Positions 25,253 through 34,491 of a stretch of 64,000 bases of DNA are shown piece by piece. A program made the translations under genes and the position numbers. The stretch comes from Jejubacter calystegiae (GTDB lineage Bacteria > Pseudomonadota > Gammaproteobacteria > Enterobacterales > Enterobacteriaceae). Positions within the stretch are counted from its first letter, which is position 1; every line of letters starts with the position of its first letter. The DNA is taken from assembly GCF_005671395.1 (NCBI RefSeq), contig NZ_CP040428.1:3720001-3784000 (forward strand), written 5' to 3'. The notes under the pieces are model-generated. The model saw only the letters and a program-made list of their open reading frames with translations, had not been told where the DNA came from and made no database searches.

Positions 25253-26452
25253 TTATTTAACAAACAGGCGTCGTGGGTAGTCGCACAGCACTTCGGCACC
25301 CTGTGCGGTGATAACAATGCTTTCGGTGATCTCCAGCCCCCAGTCGTCCATCCACAGGCCGGGCATAAAGTGGAAGGTCATTCCGGGCTGAAGCGGTGTT
25401 TCGTCGCTGGCGCGCAGGCTCATGGTGCGCTCGCCCCAGTCAGGCGGATAACTGATGCCGATGGGATAGCCGCAGCGGGCGCCGCCCCGGTCCAGACCGG
25501 CGCTACGCATGGCGCCTTCCAGCGCCCGGGCGATATCGCCGCAGCTATTGCCCGGGCGGGCGGCGGCCAGCCCCAGTTCGATACCGGTCAGCAGGGCCTC
25601 TTCGGCGCGCAAAAAGTGATCCGGCGCTTCCCCCAGAAAAATGGTGCGCGACAGCGGCGCGTGGTAGTGGCGATAGCATCCGGCAATTTCGAAAAAGGTG
25701 CCTTCGCCCTTACGGAACGGTCTGTCGTCCCAGGTCAGGTGCGGCGCCGCAGCATCGGCGCCTCCGGGCAGCAGCGGGACGATGGCGGCATAGTCGCCGC
25801 CGAATCGCACGCCGCTGTCATCCACCCAGCCTTCAATGGCGCAGCGTTGGATCTCCGCGACCAGCATGTTTTTCGGCAGTCCCGGCTCCACCATCTGGTA
25901 GATGCGCTCGTGCATATTGCCGACGATGCGCGCCGCAATCCGCATATAGTCCAGTTCCCGTTCGGATTTAATGGCCCGACACCAGTTCACCAGCGCAGTG
26001 GCATCCACAAAGGCCTGATTTGGACTCCCCTGTTGCAGGCTCAGAAAGGCCTGGGCCGAAAAGTAGTAGTTATCCATCTCCACGCCGACCCGAGCCTGGT
26101 GCCAGCCAAAGGTTGGCAGTACTTCCTGGGCCAGCCAGCGCATGGGGTGATCGTCGGGATTCTGCACCAGCCATTCCGGATAACCGACAATCCGCTCATC
26201 GGCCATCCAGCAGGTACGCAGGGCACCGTTGCTGTCCTGCAGGCGTCCATACCACACCGGTTCATCCTCCAGCCCCAGTAACACGCACTGATGCACATAA
26301 AAGGACCAGCCGTCATAACCGGTCAGCCAGGCCATATTCGAGGGATCGCTGACCACCAGCAGTTCGATCCCGCGCTGTACCATGGCGGCGCGGGTTCTGG
26401 CGATACGCTGGTCGTACTCTTCTCGCGTGAAGGGCAAAGTTTTCGTCAACAT
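25253..26452 (-). CDS. doeA: Ectoine hydrolase DoeA
   Basis: M24/creatinase-like (Xaa-Pro peptidase fold) hydrolase of 399 residues, the length of Halomonas DoeA. It opens the ectoine ring to N-acetyl-diaminobutyrates. The creatinase-type N-domain includes NMAWLTGYDGWSFYVHQCVLL near residue 38 (split), and the C-domain has the pita-bread features VRFGGDYAAIVPLLPGG and GEGTFFEIAGCYRHYHAPLS. Most M24 metal ligands are absent, as is normal for DoeA and creatinase. DoeA is also called EutD. It follows eutC after 87 bases. Confidence 0.9.
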   Translation of the reverse strand: MLTKTLPFTREEYDQRIARTRAAMVQRGIELLVVSDPSNMAWLTGYDGWSFYVHQCVLLGLEDEPVWYGRLQDSNGALRTCWMADERIVGYPEWLVQNPDDHPMRWLAQEVLPTFGWHQARVGVEMDNYYFSAQAFLSLQQGSPNQAFVDATALVNWCRAIKSERELDYMRIAARIVGNMHERIYQMVEPGLPKNMLVAEIQRCAIEGWVDDSGVRFGGDYAAIVPLLPGGADAAAPHLTWDDRPFRKGEGTFFEIAGCYRHYHAPLSRTIFLGEAPDHFLRAEEALLTGIELGLAAARPGNSCGDIARALEGAMRSAGLDRGGARCGYPIGISYPPDWGERTMSLRASDETPLQPGMTFHFMPGLWMDDWGLEITESIVITAQGAEVLCDYPRRLFVK

Positions 26453-26539
26453 GCTGTTTTATCACTCGTAACGGGAGTGGAAACCCTGGCGGGCCCGAGG
26501 GTCGCCAGCCTGTTTACCCTGCGCCCAGGGCGCGGGGAG

Positions 26540-27496
26540 TTACTGCAAAGGTTCAAGCTGCGCCAGCGCAAAGGCGGCGATGGCGCTGTCCTGTACGCCG
26601 GTGCCGGTCAGGCAGCACAGGGTGACTTCCTGCGGCGACTGGCGCAGTGCCTGGCCCCGGGCAACGCCGGTGCCCAGTTCAACCACCTCAAAAGGAACGG
26701 GGGTTTGCTGTGCCTTAAAGATTTTCAGTTCACCGTTATTTTCGCTCTGACTGCGGATATCGCAGGCCACGCGATCGGCGCGCAGCAGGGCGCTGATATC
26801 GATCTCCCGCTTTTCCGGGCTGTCGGAGCCCATGGCGGTGACGTGTACCCCAGGGGCCAGATGTTCAGCGAACAGCAGCGGCTCCCGGGAAGGTGTGGTG
26901 GTCACGATAATATCGGCCCCGGCGCAGGCGGCGCCGATCTCGCTATATACTGTGGCCTGTAGCCCATCGTCGTTAAGCTCCCGGGCCAGTTGTTCTGCGG
27001 CCTCCGGGCGCCGGGCCCAAATCGCCACCTGACTTACGGGAAACCGCAGACGCAGGGCTGCCAGTTGCAGTCGGGCCTGTTCACCGGCGCCAATCAGCGT
27101 GATGCGCTGACTTTCCTCCCGGGCCAGATATTTAGCCGCCAGCGTCCCCGCCAGCGCGGTACGGATAGCGGTCAGATAGCCTTCATCCAGCAGCAGCGCC
27201 CGGGGTACGCCGGTTTCAGCGCTCAGCACCACCATCAGACCGTTCAGGCTGGGCAGGCCGCGTTTGGGATTATCGAAAAAGCCCGGGCTGATCTTGATTG
27301 CGAAGCTGTCGCTGCCGCGGATCCAGGCGGTTTTGACATCCACTTCGCCGTTGACCTCCGGCAGCGCCATCGAGAGGATAGGGGGCTGCACCACCTTGTC
27401 TTCGCCCAGGGCGCGGAATCCCGCTTCGACCGCCGCCAGTGCCTCTGCATCCAGCCGGACCGCGGTGCTTATCTGCTGTCGGTTATAAATTTGCAT
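26540..27496 (-). CDS. eutC: EutC, ornithine cyclodeaminase-like ectoine-use protein
   Basis: A 318-residue protein of the ornithine cyclodeaminase/mu-crystallin family. The NAD-binding segment is ITLIGAGEQARLQLAALRLR near residue 130 and an early substrate-side motif is VKTAWIRGSDSFAIKISPGF (about residues 65-85). In ectoine clusters EutC acts with EutA and EutB in turning hydroxyectoine into ectoine; the exact chemistry is not settled. The start is the ATG at 27496, inside the end of eutB (14-base overlap), so the two are coupled. A longer frame upstream merely runs in the eutB region. Confidence 0.87.
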   Translation of the reverse strand: MQIYNRQQISTAVRLDAEALAAVEAGFRALGEDKVVQPPILSMALPEVNGEVDVKTAWIRGSDSFAIKISPGFFDNPKRGLPSLNGLMVVLSAETGVPRALLLDEGYLTAIRTALAGTLAAKYLAREESQRITLIGAGEQARLQLAALRLRFPVSQVAIWARRPEAAEQLARELNDDGLQATVYSEIGAACAGADIIVTTTPSREPLLFAEHLAPGVHVTAMGSDSPEKREIDISALLRADRVACDIRSQSENNGELKIFKAQQTPVPFEVVELGTGVARGQALRQSPQEVTLCCLTGTGVQDSAIAAFALAQLEPLQ

Positions 27497-28499
27497 GGCT
27501 TTGCCGCTCCAGCTCTCTTGCCCGTTCGAAGGTTTCCAGCGCCACGTTGTTGCCGCTAAGCACCAGCGCCACCTCTTTGCCTTCAATGGGGATTCGGTGG
27601 TGTTCAATAGCCGCCAGCCCCACGGCGGCGGCGCCTTCAAGCAACATTTTTTCCTGCTCCAGCAGGGTGACCATAGCCCTGGCAATGGCGGTTTCGGGTA
27701 CCTGGTAGTGGCTGTCCATCACCGCTCGCACCAGTGCCAGGGTATGACGATTATCCAGCCCGATCCCGCCACCCAGCGAATCGGCCAGGCTCGGGACTTC
27801 TTCTACCTGCACCGGTTTACCCGCCTGCAGGCTGTGCCACATAGCGGCGCCCTGGCTGAGGCTGACGCCGACCACTTCCGTGCGCGGGCTGAGTTGCTTC
27901 ATCACCAGACCGATACCGCCCAGCAGCCCGCCGCCGGACAGACCCGCTACCACCATGTCGAGCTGTGGACGCTCTTCCAGCAGCTCCAGCGCCAGGGTGC
28001 CCTGACCGGCTACGATCAGCGGATGATCGAAGGGCGGGATCGCCACCTGACCGCGACTGGCGACCCGCTCATCCACCACCGCAAAGGCGTCGTCCTGGCT
28101 GTTGCCGCAGCGGCAGACCTCGGCGCCCAGCGCTTCGATGGCGGCCACCTTGTTGGCAGGGACCAGCGAAGAGAGGCAAACCGTGGCCGGAATGCCCAGC
28201 TCCCGGGCGGCCCAGGCCACCGCCCGTCCGTGATTGCCGGTAGAGGCGGTGATGACGCCAGGCTTCAGGCGATCCGGCCCGTACTGTTCCAGTAACGCGG
28301 CGATCATGTTGCTGGCGCCGCGCAGCTTGAAAGCGCCGGTGGGCTGCATATTCTCCAGCTTCAGCCAGACCCGGGCGCCGAAGCGCCGGGAAAGGCTCGG
28401 AGAGTAACGCAGCGGAGTACGGTCCGCCCGACCCTGGATACGGTGACGGGCCTGCCAGACCTCCGCCAGGCTGATGCCGCCGGGGAATTCCGGGCTCAT
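27483..28499 (-). CDS. eutB: EutB, threonine dehydratase-like ectoine-use protein
   Basis: PLP enzyme of fold type II, 338 residues. The PLP lysine is in NMQPTGAFKLRGASNMIA near residue 59 and the phosphate-binding glycine loop is VAGLSGGGLLGGIG near residue 172. EutB is proposed to remove the hydroxyl group of hydroxyectoine as part of its conversion to ectoine, working with EutA and EutC. Its start codon directly follows the doeD stop (TAAATG), so translation is coupled. A plain threonine dehydratase is the alternative reading; the cluster argues against it. Confidence 0.87.
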   Translation of the reverse strand: MSPEFPGGISLAEVWQARHRIQGRADRTPLRYSPSLSRRFGARVWLKLENMQPTGAFKLRGASNMIAALLEQYGPDRLKPGVITASTGNHGRAVAWAARELGIPATVCLSSLVPANKVAAIEALGAEVCRCGNSQDDAFAVVDERVASRGQVAIPPFDHPLIVAGQGTLALELLEERPQLDMVVAGLSGGGLLGGIGLVMKQLSPRTEVVGVSLSQGAAMWHSLQAGKPVQVEEVPSLADSLGGGIGLDNRHTLALVRAVMDSHYQVPETAIARAMVTLLEQEKMLLEGAAAVGLAAIEHHRIPIEGKEVALVLSGNNVALETFERARELERQSHANL

Positions 28500-29909
28500 T
28501 TATTGGGCTCCCAACTGGCCTGCGGAACTCAGGTCGTCAGTGACCCGGTTCACCGCTCTTAGCGCGCGATCGACCAGTTCATCCACTTCGCTTCGGTTAA
28601 TCACCAGCGGTGGTGCAAAGCCCAGGATATCGCCCTGAGGCATGGCCCGGGCGATAAGCCCGTTTTCCAAAGCTGCCGCAGAAACACGGGCGCCGACCTT
28701 CAGGGAAGGGTCGAAAGGTTGGCAGCGCTGCTTATCCGTAGAGAATTCGATGGCGGCCATCAGCCCCACGCCGCGCACGTTTCCCACCAGCGGGTGGTCG
28801 GCAAAGCTTTCGCGCAGGCGCTGCTGGAAGTAAGCGCCGGTGTCGGCGGCGTTCTGCACCAGATTTTCCTGTTCGATGATTTGCAGGTTAGCCAGCGCCG
28901 CCGCCGCGCCCAGTGGGTGCCCGGAGTAGGTCCAGCCGTGGCCGATGGGGCCATATTCGCCGGTTCCCTGTTCCAGCACGCTCCACACTTTTTCGCCGAC
29001 GATAACTCCGGAAAGCGGCTGATAGGCGCTGGTCAGCCCTTTGGCGATGGTGATCAGATCCGGGCGCATATCGTAGGTGTGAGCGCCGAATTCACGGCCG
29101 GTACGGCCAAAGCCGCATACCACTTCATCGGCGATCAGCAGAATGTCGTATTTATCCAGCACCACCTGAATGGCCTGCCAGTAGCCTTCCGGCGGTGGGA
29201 CGATACCGCCGGTGCCCAGAACCGGTTCACCAATAAAGGCGGCGACGGTTTCCGGGCCTTCGGCCAGGATCATCGCTTCCAGCCGTTCGGCGCAGTGGCG
29301 CGAGAATTCCAGCTCGCTGATACCCGCCAGCTCCGGGGCTCGCTGATAGTAGTAGGGGGCATCGGTATGCAGGATCCCGGCAATTGGCAGATCGAAATGA
29401 TCGTGGAACGACGCCAGCCCGGTCAGAGAGCCTGCGGCAATGCTGGAGCCGTGGTAGCCGCGATGGCGCGAGATGATTTTCTTCTTCTGGGGGCGCCCCA
29501 GAATATTGTTGTAGTAGCGCACCAGCTTGATCTGAGTTTCGTTGGCGTCGGAGCCGGACATGCCGTAGTAGACCTTCGACATATTCATACCGGCTTTGGC
29601 GATAATCTTTTCAGAGAGCGCCACCAGCGGTTCATTGGTGTGGCCTACGTAGGTGTGGTAGTACGCCAGCTCTTTGGCCTGGCGATAGATGGCTTCGGCC
29701 ATCTCTTCGCGTCCATAGCCAATGTTGACGCAGTACAGGCCTGCAAAGCCGTCGATAAACTGATTGCCTTCGGCATCGTTCACCATAATGCCGCGGCCGC
29801 CGGTCATCACCCGACCGGGGAGCGCGCCATGGGCATAGTCGCGCAGATGGGTAGAGGCGTGAAAGGTCACCTGACGATCGCGGGAAATTAAGTCGTTGCG
29901 CTGTTCCAT
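28500..29909 (-). CDS. doeD: Diaminobutyrate aminotransferase DoeD
   Basis: Class III PLP aminotransferase of 469 residues, the length of DoeD. It converts L-2,4-diaminobutyrate to aspartate semialdehyde. The aminotransferase signature LLIADEVVCGFGRTGREFG lies near residue 253 and the PLP lysine is in DLITIAKGLTSAYQPLSG near residue 287. It is tightly packed: two bases after doeC and directly before eutB. An omega-amino acid/pyruvate transaminase would look similar; the operon decides. Confidence 0.9.
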   Translation of the reverse strand: MEQRNDLISRDRQVTFHASTHLRDYAHGALPGRVMTGGRGIMVNDAEGNQFIDGFAGLYCVNIGYGREEMAEAIYRQAKELAYYHTYVGHTNEPLVALSEKIIAKAGMNMSKVYYGMSGSDANETQIKLVRYYNNILGRPQKKKIISRHRGYHGSSIAAGSLTGLASFHDHFDLPIAGILHTDAPYYYQRAPELAGISELEFSRHCAERLEAMILAEGPETVAAFIGEPVLGTGGIVPPPEGYWQAIQVVLDKYDILLIADEVVCGFGRTGREFGAHTYDMRPDLITIAKGLTSAYQPLSGVIVGEKVWSVLEQGTGEYGPIGHGWTYSGHPLGAAAALANLQIIEQENLVQNAADTGAYFQQRLRESFADHPLVGNVRGVGLMAAIEFSTDKQRCQPFDPSLKVGARVSAAALENGLIARAMPQGDILGFAPPLVINRSEVDELVDRALRAVNRVTDDLSSAGQLGAQ

Positions 29910-29911
29910 AA

Positions 29912-31387
29912 TTATGCTCCTGTCACTGAAGGGCCTGGCAAACCGCCAAGGCAGAAGTAGCGGGTGTTCAGATATTCATCGATACCGGTGCGGCCGCCTT
30001 CGCGGCCCAGCCCGGACTGTTTAATGCCGCCAAAGGGGACGGTGGGGCCGGTCATTTTGACGCTGTTAACGGCCACCATGCCGAATTCCAGTTCGCGGAT
30101 GTAGCGCCAGACCCGGCGCCGATCGTGGGTCCAGAGATAGGCCGCCAGACCATATTCGGTGGCGTTGGCCTGGGCGATAACTTCATCATCGTCCTGCCAG
30201 GCAGCGACAATGGCGATGGGGGCAAAGCTCTCTTCCTGCCAGACCCGCATTTCCGGGGTGACGCCAGCCAGCAGGGTGGGCATAAAGTAGTTGTCGCCCG
30301 GCGCCTGGCGCTGATCGCCATGCACCAGCCGGGCCCCACGCGACAGGGCGTCGTCCACCAGGGCATTGGCTTTTTCGACGGCGTCGCGGTGAATCAGCGG
30401 GCCGATATCGCTGTCCGGGCAGTCGCCGGGGCCGACCCGGAGTTCGCGCACCCGTGCCGAAAAGGCTTCAATAAAGGCGTCATAAATTTGCTGATGCACC
30501 ATGATGCGGTTGGCGGCCAGACAGTCCTGGCCGCTGGTCTGAAACCTGGCGTCGACAGCGGCGGCGGCGGCCTCGTCGACGTCCACATCCGGCGCCACCA
30601 CAAAAGGGGCATTGCCGCCCAGCTCCAGAGAGACCCGCTTAACGCTTGCGGCGCACTGGGCCAGTAGCAGCTTGCCTACCCGGGTGGAGCCGGTGAAGGA
30701 GAGGGCGCGAATACGTGGTTCACTGCACAACTGGGCGCAGACGGCTTCTGGTTCACCGGTGATGACATTAAAGACCCCGGCCGGCAGCCCGGCACGCTCC
30801 GCCAGTTCGGCCAGCGCCAGGGCGGAATAGGGGGTTTCATTGGCGGGTTTAACCAGCACGCTACAGCCTGCGGCCAGTGCCGCTGCGGCTTTGCGGGTAA
30901 TCATCGCCAGCGGAAAATTCCAGGGGGTGATCAGCGCGCAGACGCCAACCGGCTCTTTGATGGTGCCTGGCAGGGTGCCATCGATCTGGACTGACAGGGT
31001 TTCGCCGTTAATCCGCACCGCCTCTTCGGCGAACCAGCGGATAAAACTGGCGGCGTAATCCACTTCCCCTTCGGCTTCACGCCGGGGCTTGCCCTGTTCA
31101 TTGACCAGCAGGGTGGCCAGATCGCTGCGGTGGTCCAGCAACTGCTGATACCAGGCCATCAGCAGCGCGGCACGCCGGTCGGCGCGGATTCTGCGCCAGC
31201 CTGCCAGCGCCTGCTCTGCGGCATCTACGGCGTGGTCGATCTGCTCTGGCTCCAGCAGCGGTATGTAACCCAGCAGGCTATTATCGTCCGGGTTATAGAC
31301 CGGCTGCTCACGGCCGGACAGACTGTGGCTCCATTCGCCGTTAATCCAGGCGAAGTGACGAAACAGACGGGGATCCTCTAATTTCAT
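29912..31387 (-). CDS. doeC: Aspartate-semialdehyde dehydrogenase DoeC
   Basis: NAD(P)-dependent aldehyde dehydrogenase of 491 residues, GabD-like, which in ectoine breakdown oxidises aspartate semialdehyde to aspartate. Visible are ITPWNFPLAMITRKAAAALA near residue 155, the catalytic glutamate in VSLELGGNAPFVV near residue 252 and the catalytic cysteine in TSGQDCLAANR near residue 288. It is the first gene of the operon; AAGGAG lies before the ATG. On its own it could be a succinate semialdehyde dehydrogenase, and may act on both. Confidence 0.88.
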   Translation of the reverse strand: MKLEDPRLFRHFAWINGEWSHSLSGREQPVYNPDDNSLLGYIPLLEPEQIDHAVDAAEQALAGWRRIRADRRAALLMAWYQQLLDHRSDLATLLVNEQGKPRREAEGEVDYAASFIRWFAEEAVRINGETLSVQIDGTLPGTIKEPVGVCALITPWNFPLAMITRKAAAALAAGCSVLVKPANETPYSALALAELAERAGLPAGVFNVITGEPEAVCAQLCSEPRIRALSFTGSTRVGKLLLAQCAASVKRVSLELGGNAPFVVAPDVDVDEAAAAAVDARFQTSGQDCLAANRIMVHQQIYDAFIEAFSARVRELRVGPGDCPDSDIGPLIHRDAVEKANALVDDALSRGARLVHGDQRQAPGDNYFMPTLLAGVTPEMRVWQEESFAPIAIVAAWQDDDEVIAQANATEYGLAAYLWTHDRRRVWRYIRELEFGMVAVNSVKMTGPTVPFGGIKQSGLGREGGRTGIDEYLNTRYFCLGGLPGPSVTGA

Positions 31388-31996
31388 CTGCGTTCTCCTT
31401 AAGTTGGCTGCCCCAACGACACGGGTAAGGGCACATGAGATGCTTTGAAGATAAGAGAAAGCATGAAAAAATAATTTCTGTTTCAGCGCCGTAATTATTC
31501 ATTTTTTTCTGTTGTGATGGCAATTGGCAATAAATACCTGGATAACAACAAAACGTTATGAAATAACCCCGATTACATATCTTTTATTTATGTTGTTATT
31601 GATAATTCCTTCAGTAAATGCCAATGCACAATGCGAATAAAACCGCTTTTGTGCAAAATTAACAACTGGAATAATGGAATAAAACACTATTCCAGTCGGG
31701 CGTTTTCTTTTCTTTAAGGGGCATTGCGCAAGGCGTAGAGTGATGTCTATTTGATTGATTTTTAGGCAACATTGAATCTATAGCAAAGCGGTTAATAAAC
31801 CTGTACACCCGTTTTTAAGATGGTTCCTGGTCGCACGGGCTAGCTGGCGTTACGCTTAATGCTATTGACCTGTTAACTCATCGATTTTTAATAATGATAT
31901 AGCTCACATAATTTACTTTAGATGTGAGGGAGATCAAAAATAAATAATCCTTATTCTTGCTGAGGATAAGCGCAAAGTATTAACGATAATCTGCCG
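31388..31996. other. AT-rich control region upstream of the ectoine operon
   Basis: No gene is visible in these 609 bases. Two perfect inverted repeats stand out: ACTGGAATA (31665-31673) with TATTCCAGT (31688-31696), and CTCACAT (31903-31909) with ATGTGAG (31922-31928). The first resembles a hairpin followed by a T-rich run; either could be an operator. The operon promoter should lie here, on the minus strand, but I cannot choose boxes. Confidence 0.5.
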
Positions 31997-32890
31997 CTAA
32001 TTCATCACTTCGTTTATGGTATCGATAAATGCCCGTAGCGCTGGCGGCATTTGACGGCTACCGGGAAAATACAAATAAAAGCCAGGGATCCTGGGGCACC
32101 AGTCGTCGAGAAGTTGTTCGAGACGGCCAGATTGCAGTTCCGATAACACCGCGTCTTCCGGGACATAGGCAACGCCAAGTCCGCTGACGGCGGCGCTAAT
32201 CATCAAAGGGATGGTATTCAGCGTGATGCGACCAGGAACATCGATGACGATCTCCTGTCCCTGGCGCGAAAACTCCCACTGATAGAGCCTGCCGCTGGGC
32301 ATCTGATGCCGGATGCCGTCATGGAGGGCGAGATCGTCCGGGACACTGGGCCGCCCACGTCTGGCCAGATAATCGGGCGCGGCCACGGCGATAAAGCGCG
32401 CCGTTCCGCCAAGACGCACGGCGTTCATTCCCTGTGCCAGGGACTCTCCCAGCCGAATCCCGGCATCAAACCCTTCCGCGACAATATCAACAAGCCGCCC
32501 CTCGACCACAATATCGATGGAGACATCCGGAAAGCGCGCCAGAAACTGGGGAACCACATGATGTAGCAAAAGCTCAGCCGCCATTTCGGGAGCATTGATG
32601 CGCAGCTTGCCAGCCGGAGCGGCCCGAAATCGATCCACACTCTGCAGGGCGAGGTCGACCTCCTGTAACGCAGGCGCCAGCCGGGCGCGCAGGTTATGGC
32701 CTGCCTCGGTTAGCGCCACGCTACGCGTTGTGCGGTTAAACAGCCGAATGCCCAGTCTTTGTTCGAGTTGTCTGATGGTGTGGCTGAGCGATGAGGGGGA
32801 GAGGTTTAACATCTGGGCCGCTTTGCGAAAGCTGCCGCACTCCGCAATGGTGATAAACGCGTTCAGATCGTTGAATGAGGGTTGCGCCAT
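31997..32890 (-). CDS. LysR-family regulator
   Basis: A 297-residue regulator of the AaeR/PgrR-like LysR group. Helix-turn-helix residues 20-40 (SFRKAAQMLNLSPSSLSHTI), then RLGIRLFNRTTRSVALTEAG. The effector domain has VDIVAEGFDAGIRLGESLAQ, a stretch common in regulators beside short-chain dehydrogenases. It is divergent from the SDR gene at 32997 with 106 bases between, so control of that gene is likely. Effector unknown. Confidence 0.9.
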   Translation of the reverse strand: MAQPSFNDLNAFITIAECGSFRKAAQMLNLSPSSLSHTIRQLEQRLGIRLFNRTTRSVALTEAGHNLRARLAPALQEVDLALQSVDRFRAAPAGKLRINAPEMAAELLLHHVVPQFLARFPDVSIDIVVEGRLVDIVAEGFDAGIRLGESLAQGMNAVRLGGTARFIAVAAPDYLARRGRPSVPDDLALHDGIRHQMPSGRLYQWEFSRQGQEIVIDVPGRITLNTIPLMISAAVSGLGVAYVPEDAVLSELQSGRLEQLLDDWCPRIPGFYLYFPGSRQMPPALRAFIDTINEVMN

Positions 32891-32996
32891 TGTTGAATTT
32901 TCACCAACAGTTTATTCGATATTGTGTGTATAGAATAAACAATCCTGTCGGTCCAGTATTGAGATCCTGTTAACGTAAACCGACACTGGAGGCTTT

Positions 32997-33845
32997 ATGA
33001 CTCAGACCTGGATGATTAGCGGCGTATCTTCTGGCATTGGCCGTATTCTTGCTGAAAAACTCACTGCCCGCGGCGATAGCGTGGTGGCACTGACGCGTGA
33101 TCCGCGCAAAACAGAGGATCTCCAGCAGCGCTATCCCGAACAGTTCCGGCCGCTTCAGGTTGATCTGCGGGATACCCGGGGCATCAGCGCTGCCGTTGCT
33201 GAAGCATTCCGGCTATCCGGGCGGATAGACCGCATCGTCAGTAATGCCGGGTATGGCGTTTTTGGCGCGGCGGAAGAAACCAGCGACCAGCATCTGCGCG
33301 ATATCATTGATACCAATCTGATTGGTGCGATTGTACTGATTCGCGCCGCTCTGCCATATCTCCGTGCTCAGGGAGGAGGGCGTATCCTGCAGGTTTCCAG
33401 CGAAGGGGGGCAGATAGCCTACCCGGGCTTCAGCCTCTATCATGCATCCAAATGGGGCATAGAGGGTTTTGTGGAATCGGTGGCGCAGGAGGTCAGAACC
33501 TTCGGGATCGATTTTGTGTTAGTTGAGCCAGGGCCTACCCGCACCGGTTTTGGCGGTTCGTTGGTTCGGCCTGCGTCATTAGCTGAGTACGCAGACACTC
33601 CGGCGGCGCAACTTCGGCAGGCATTTGAAGAGGGGAGCTGGGTCATTAAAGGCGATCCGGTTCGTATGGCCGATGCCATGCTGGATGCAGCCGGGCAGCC
33701 TTCACCGCCGCTGCGCTTAATTCTGGGGGCAGAGGCCCATGCGGGGGTAAGTCGCGCGCTGGAATCGCGCCTTGCTGAACTGCGAAATCAGCAACAGAGC
33801 GCCACAGCGGCGGACTTTAGCCCGGAAGAGCTTGCTTTATATTAA
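32997..33845 (+). CDS. Short-chain dehydrogenase/reductase
   Basis: Classical SDR of 282 residues. Cofactor motif ISGVSSGIGRILAEKL (residues 7-22), NAG in RIVSNAGYGVFGAAEE, catalytic serine in ILQVSSEGGQIAYPG and the YxxxK pair in YHASKWGIEGF near residue 150. ALTRDPRK after strand 2 suggests NADP preference, since it has a basic residue there. Substrate unknown. GGAGG precedes the ATG. A long hairpin terminator follows the stop. Confidence 0.9.
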   Translation: MTQTWMISGVSSGIGRILAEKLTARGDSVVALTRDPRKTEDLQQRYPEQFRPLQVDLRDTRGISAAVAEAFRLSGRIDRIVSNAGYGVFGAAEETSDQHLRDIIDTNLIGAIVLIRAALPYLRAQGGGRILQVSSEGGQIAYPGFSLYHASKWGIEGFVESVAQEVRTFGIDFVLVEPGPTRTGFGGSLVRPASLAEYADTPAAQLRQAFEEGSWVIKGDPVRMADAMLDAAGQPSPPLRLILGAEAHAGVSRALESRLAELRNQQQSATAADFSPEELALY

Positions 33846-33902
33846 AATTAACGCGCGGGCAGAGGATGAGTGAATGTCCTCTGCCGCGCGCAGATTAATT
33901 TT
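33844..33902 (+). terminator. Long hairpin terminator after the SDR gene
   Basis: AAAATTAA with TTAATTTT on the outside, GC-rich GCGCG and GGCAGAGGA pairing with TCCTCTGCC and GCGCG inside (one small bulge), then T. It begins inside the stop codon of the SDR gene. Confidence 0.8.
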
Positions 33903-34265
33903 TCCTGTAAAGAGCTGACCGATGACTGCTTACCGCGTAATTCTGTTATTTGCAATGCCATAGCGAAAGCAATAGCTGGCAAAGGTTCACTATTTGTTGC
34001 ATTGAGAGGCGGGGTTATAGGTAACTTACTGCTTATAGGTGGAATGACCGAACGCTGCATAAGAACCTCTGAAAAACTAAGGGATGAAGACCCTCAATTA
34101 TATTATAAACTAAGAGCTAAGGATTATGATTTGCTATACTTCATTCTTGAACCAGCACTTAAGCCCTTTGTGGATGCTACTAGAGTCAGGAGAACTGAGG
34201 GAGAGGATGCTTTTAACACCATAATAAATATGGTTGAAAAGAAGGTTAATAGTGGTCATGGGTAA
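33870..34265 (+). CDS. Toxin-like fragment upstream of hcp, probably a C-terminal remnant
   Basis: The frame is open from GTG 33870, but its first codons lie in the SDR terminator hairpin, so the gene has probably lost its front. From about 33910 it reads CKELTDDCLPRNSVICNAIA, a hydrophobic stretch (SLFVALRGGVIGNLLLIGG) and a charged tail (RDEDPQLYYKLRAKDYDLLY, VDATRVRRTEGEDAF). I do not recognise a known toxin fold. It is AT-rich and its last codons overlap the next gene (ATGGGTAA), the coupling often seen between a secreted toxin and its immunity gene. Effector identity is inference from context with hcp. Confidence 0.5.
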   Translation: MNVLCRAQINFSCKELTDDCLPRNSVICNAIAKAIAGKGSLFVALRGGVIGNLLLIGGMTERCIRTSEKLRDEDPQLYYKLRAKDYDLLYFILEPALKPFVDATRVRRTEGEDAFNTIINMVEKKVNSGHG

Positions 34266-34464
34266 ATTAAAATTTTCATTGCTTGGATCTTTTTTGTCAC
34301 TCACAGTTGGAATGATGAGTGGGGTAATGGTGTGGGGCTCTCTGTTTTGCATTGTTTATTTTGATACCTGGCCGGAAAGGCTCTTATATATTGCAATACT
34401 CTTAGTAGTTGTCCTGGTATTAACTAAAATCCTGGATTCGATATATAAGAAAATAAAGGGTTGA
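34258..34464 (+). CDS. Small two-helix membrane protein, possible immunity protein
   Basis: A 68-residue protein from ATG 34258, overlapping the preceding frame by 8 bases. Two hydrophobic helices (LLGSFLSLTVGMMSGVMVWG and LLYIAILLVVVLVLTKIL) and a basic tail. A TTG start at 34234 is possible. Small membrane proteins coupled to a toxin-like gene and followed by hcp are typical immunity candidates. No family recognised. Confidence 0.55.
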   Translation: MGKLKFSLLGSFLSLTVGMMSGVMVWGSLFCIVYFDTWPERLLYIAILLVVVLVLTKILDSIYKKIKG

Positions 34465-34491
34465 TATTGTTTAATAAGGAAATGAAATATT

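Noticed and set aside
28719-29891. 390-codon plus-strand open frame inside doeD
   Set aside because: Antisense shadow of a conserved aminotransferase gene; no family resemblance.
31903-31928. CRP site reading of CTCACAT...ATGTGAG
   Set aside because: The half-sites are in the reverse order (TCACA then TGTGA) and the spacing is wrong for CRP, so it is listed only as an inverted repeat.
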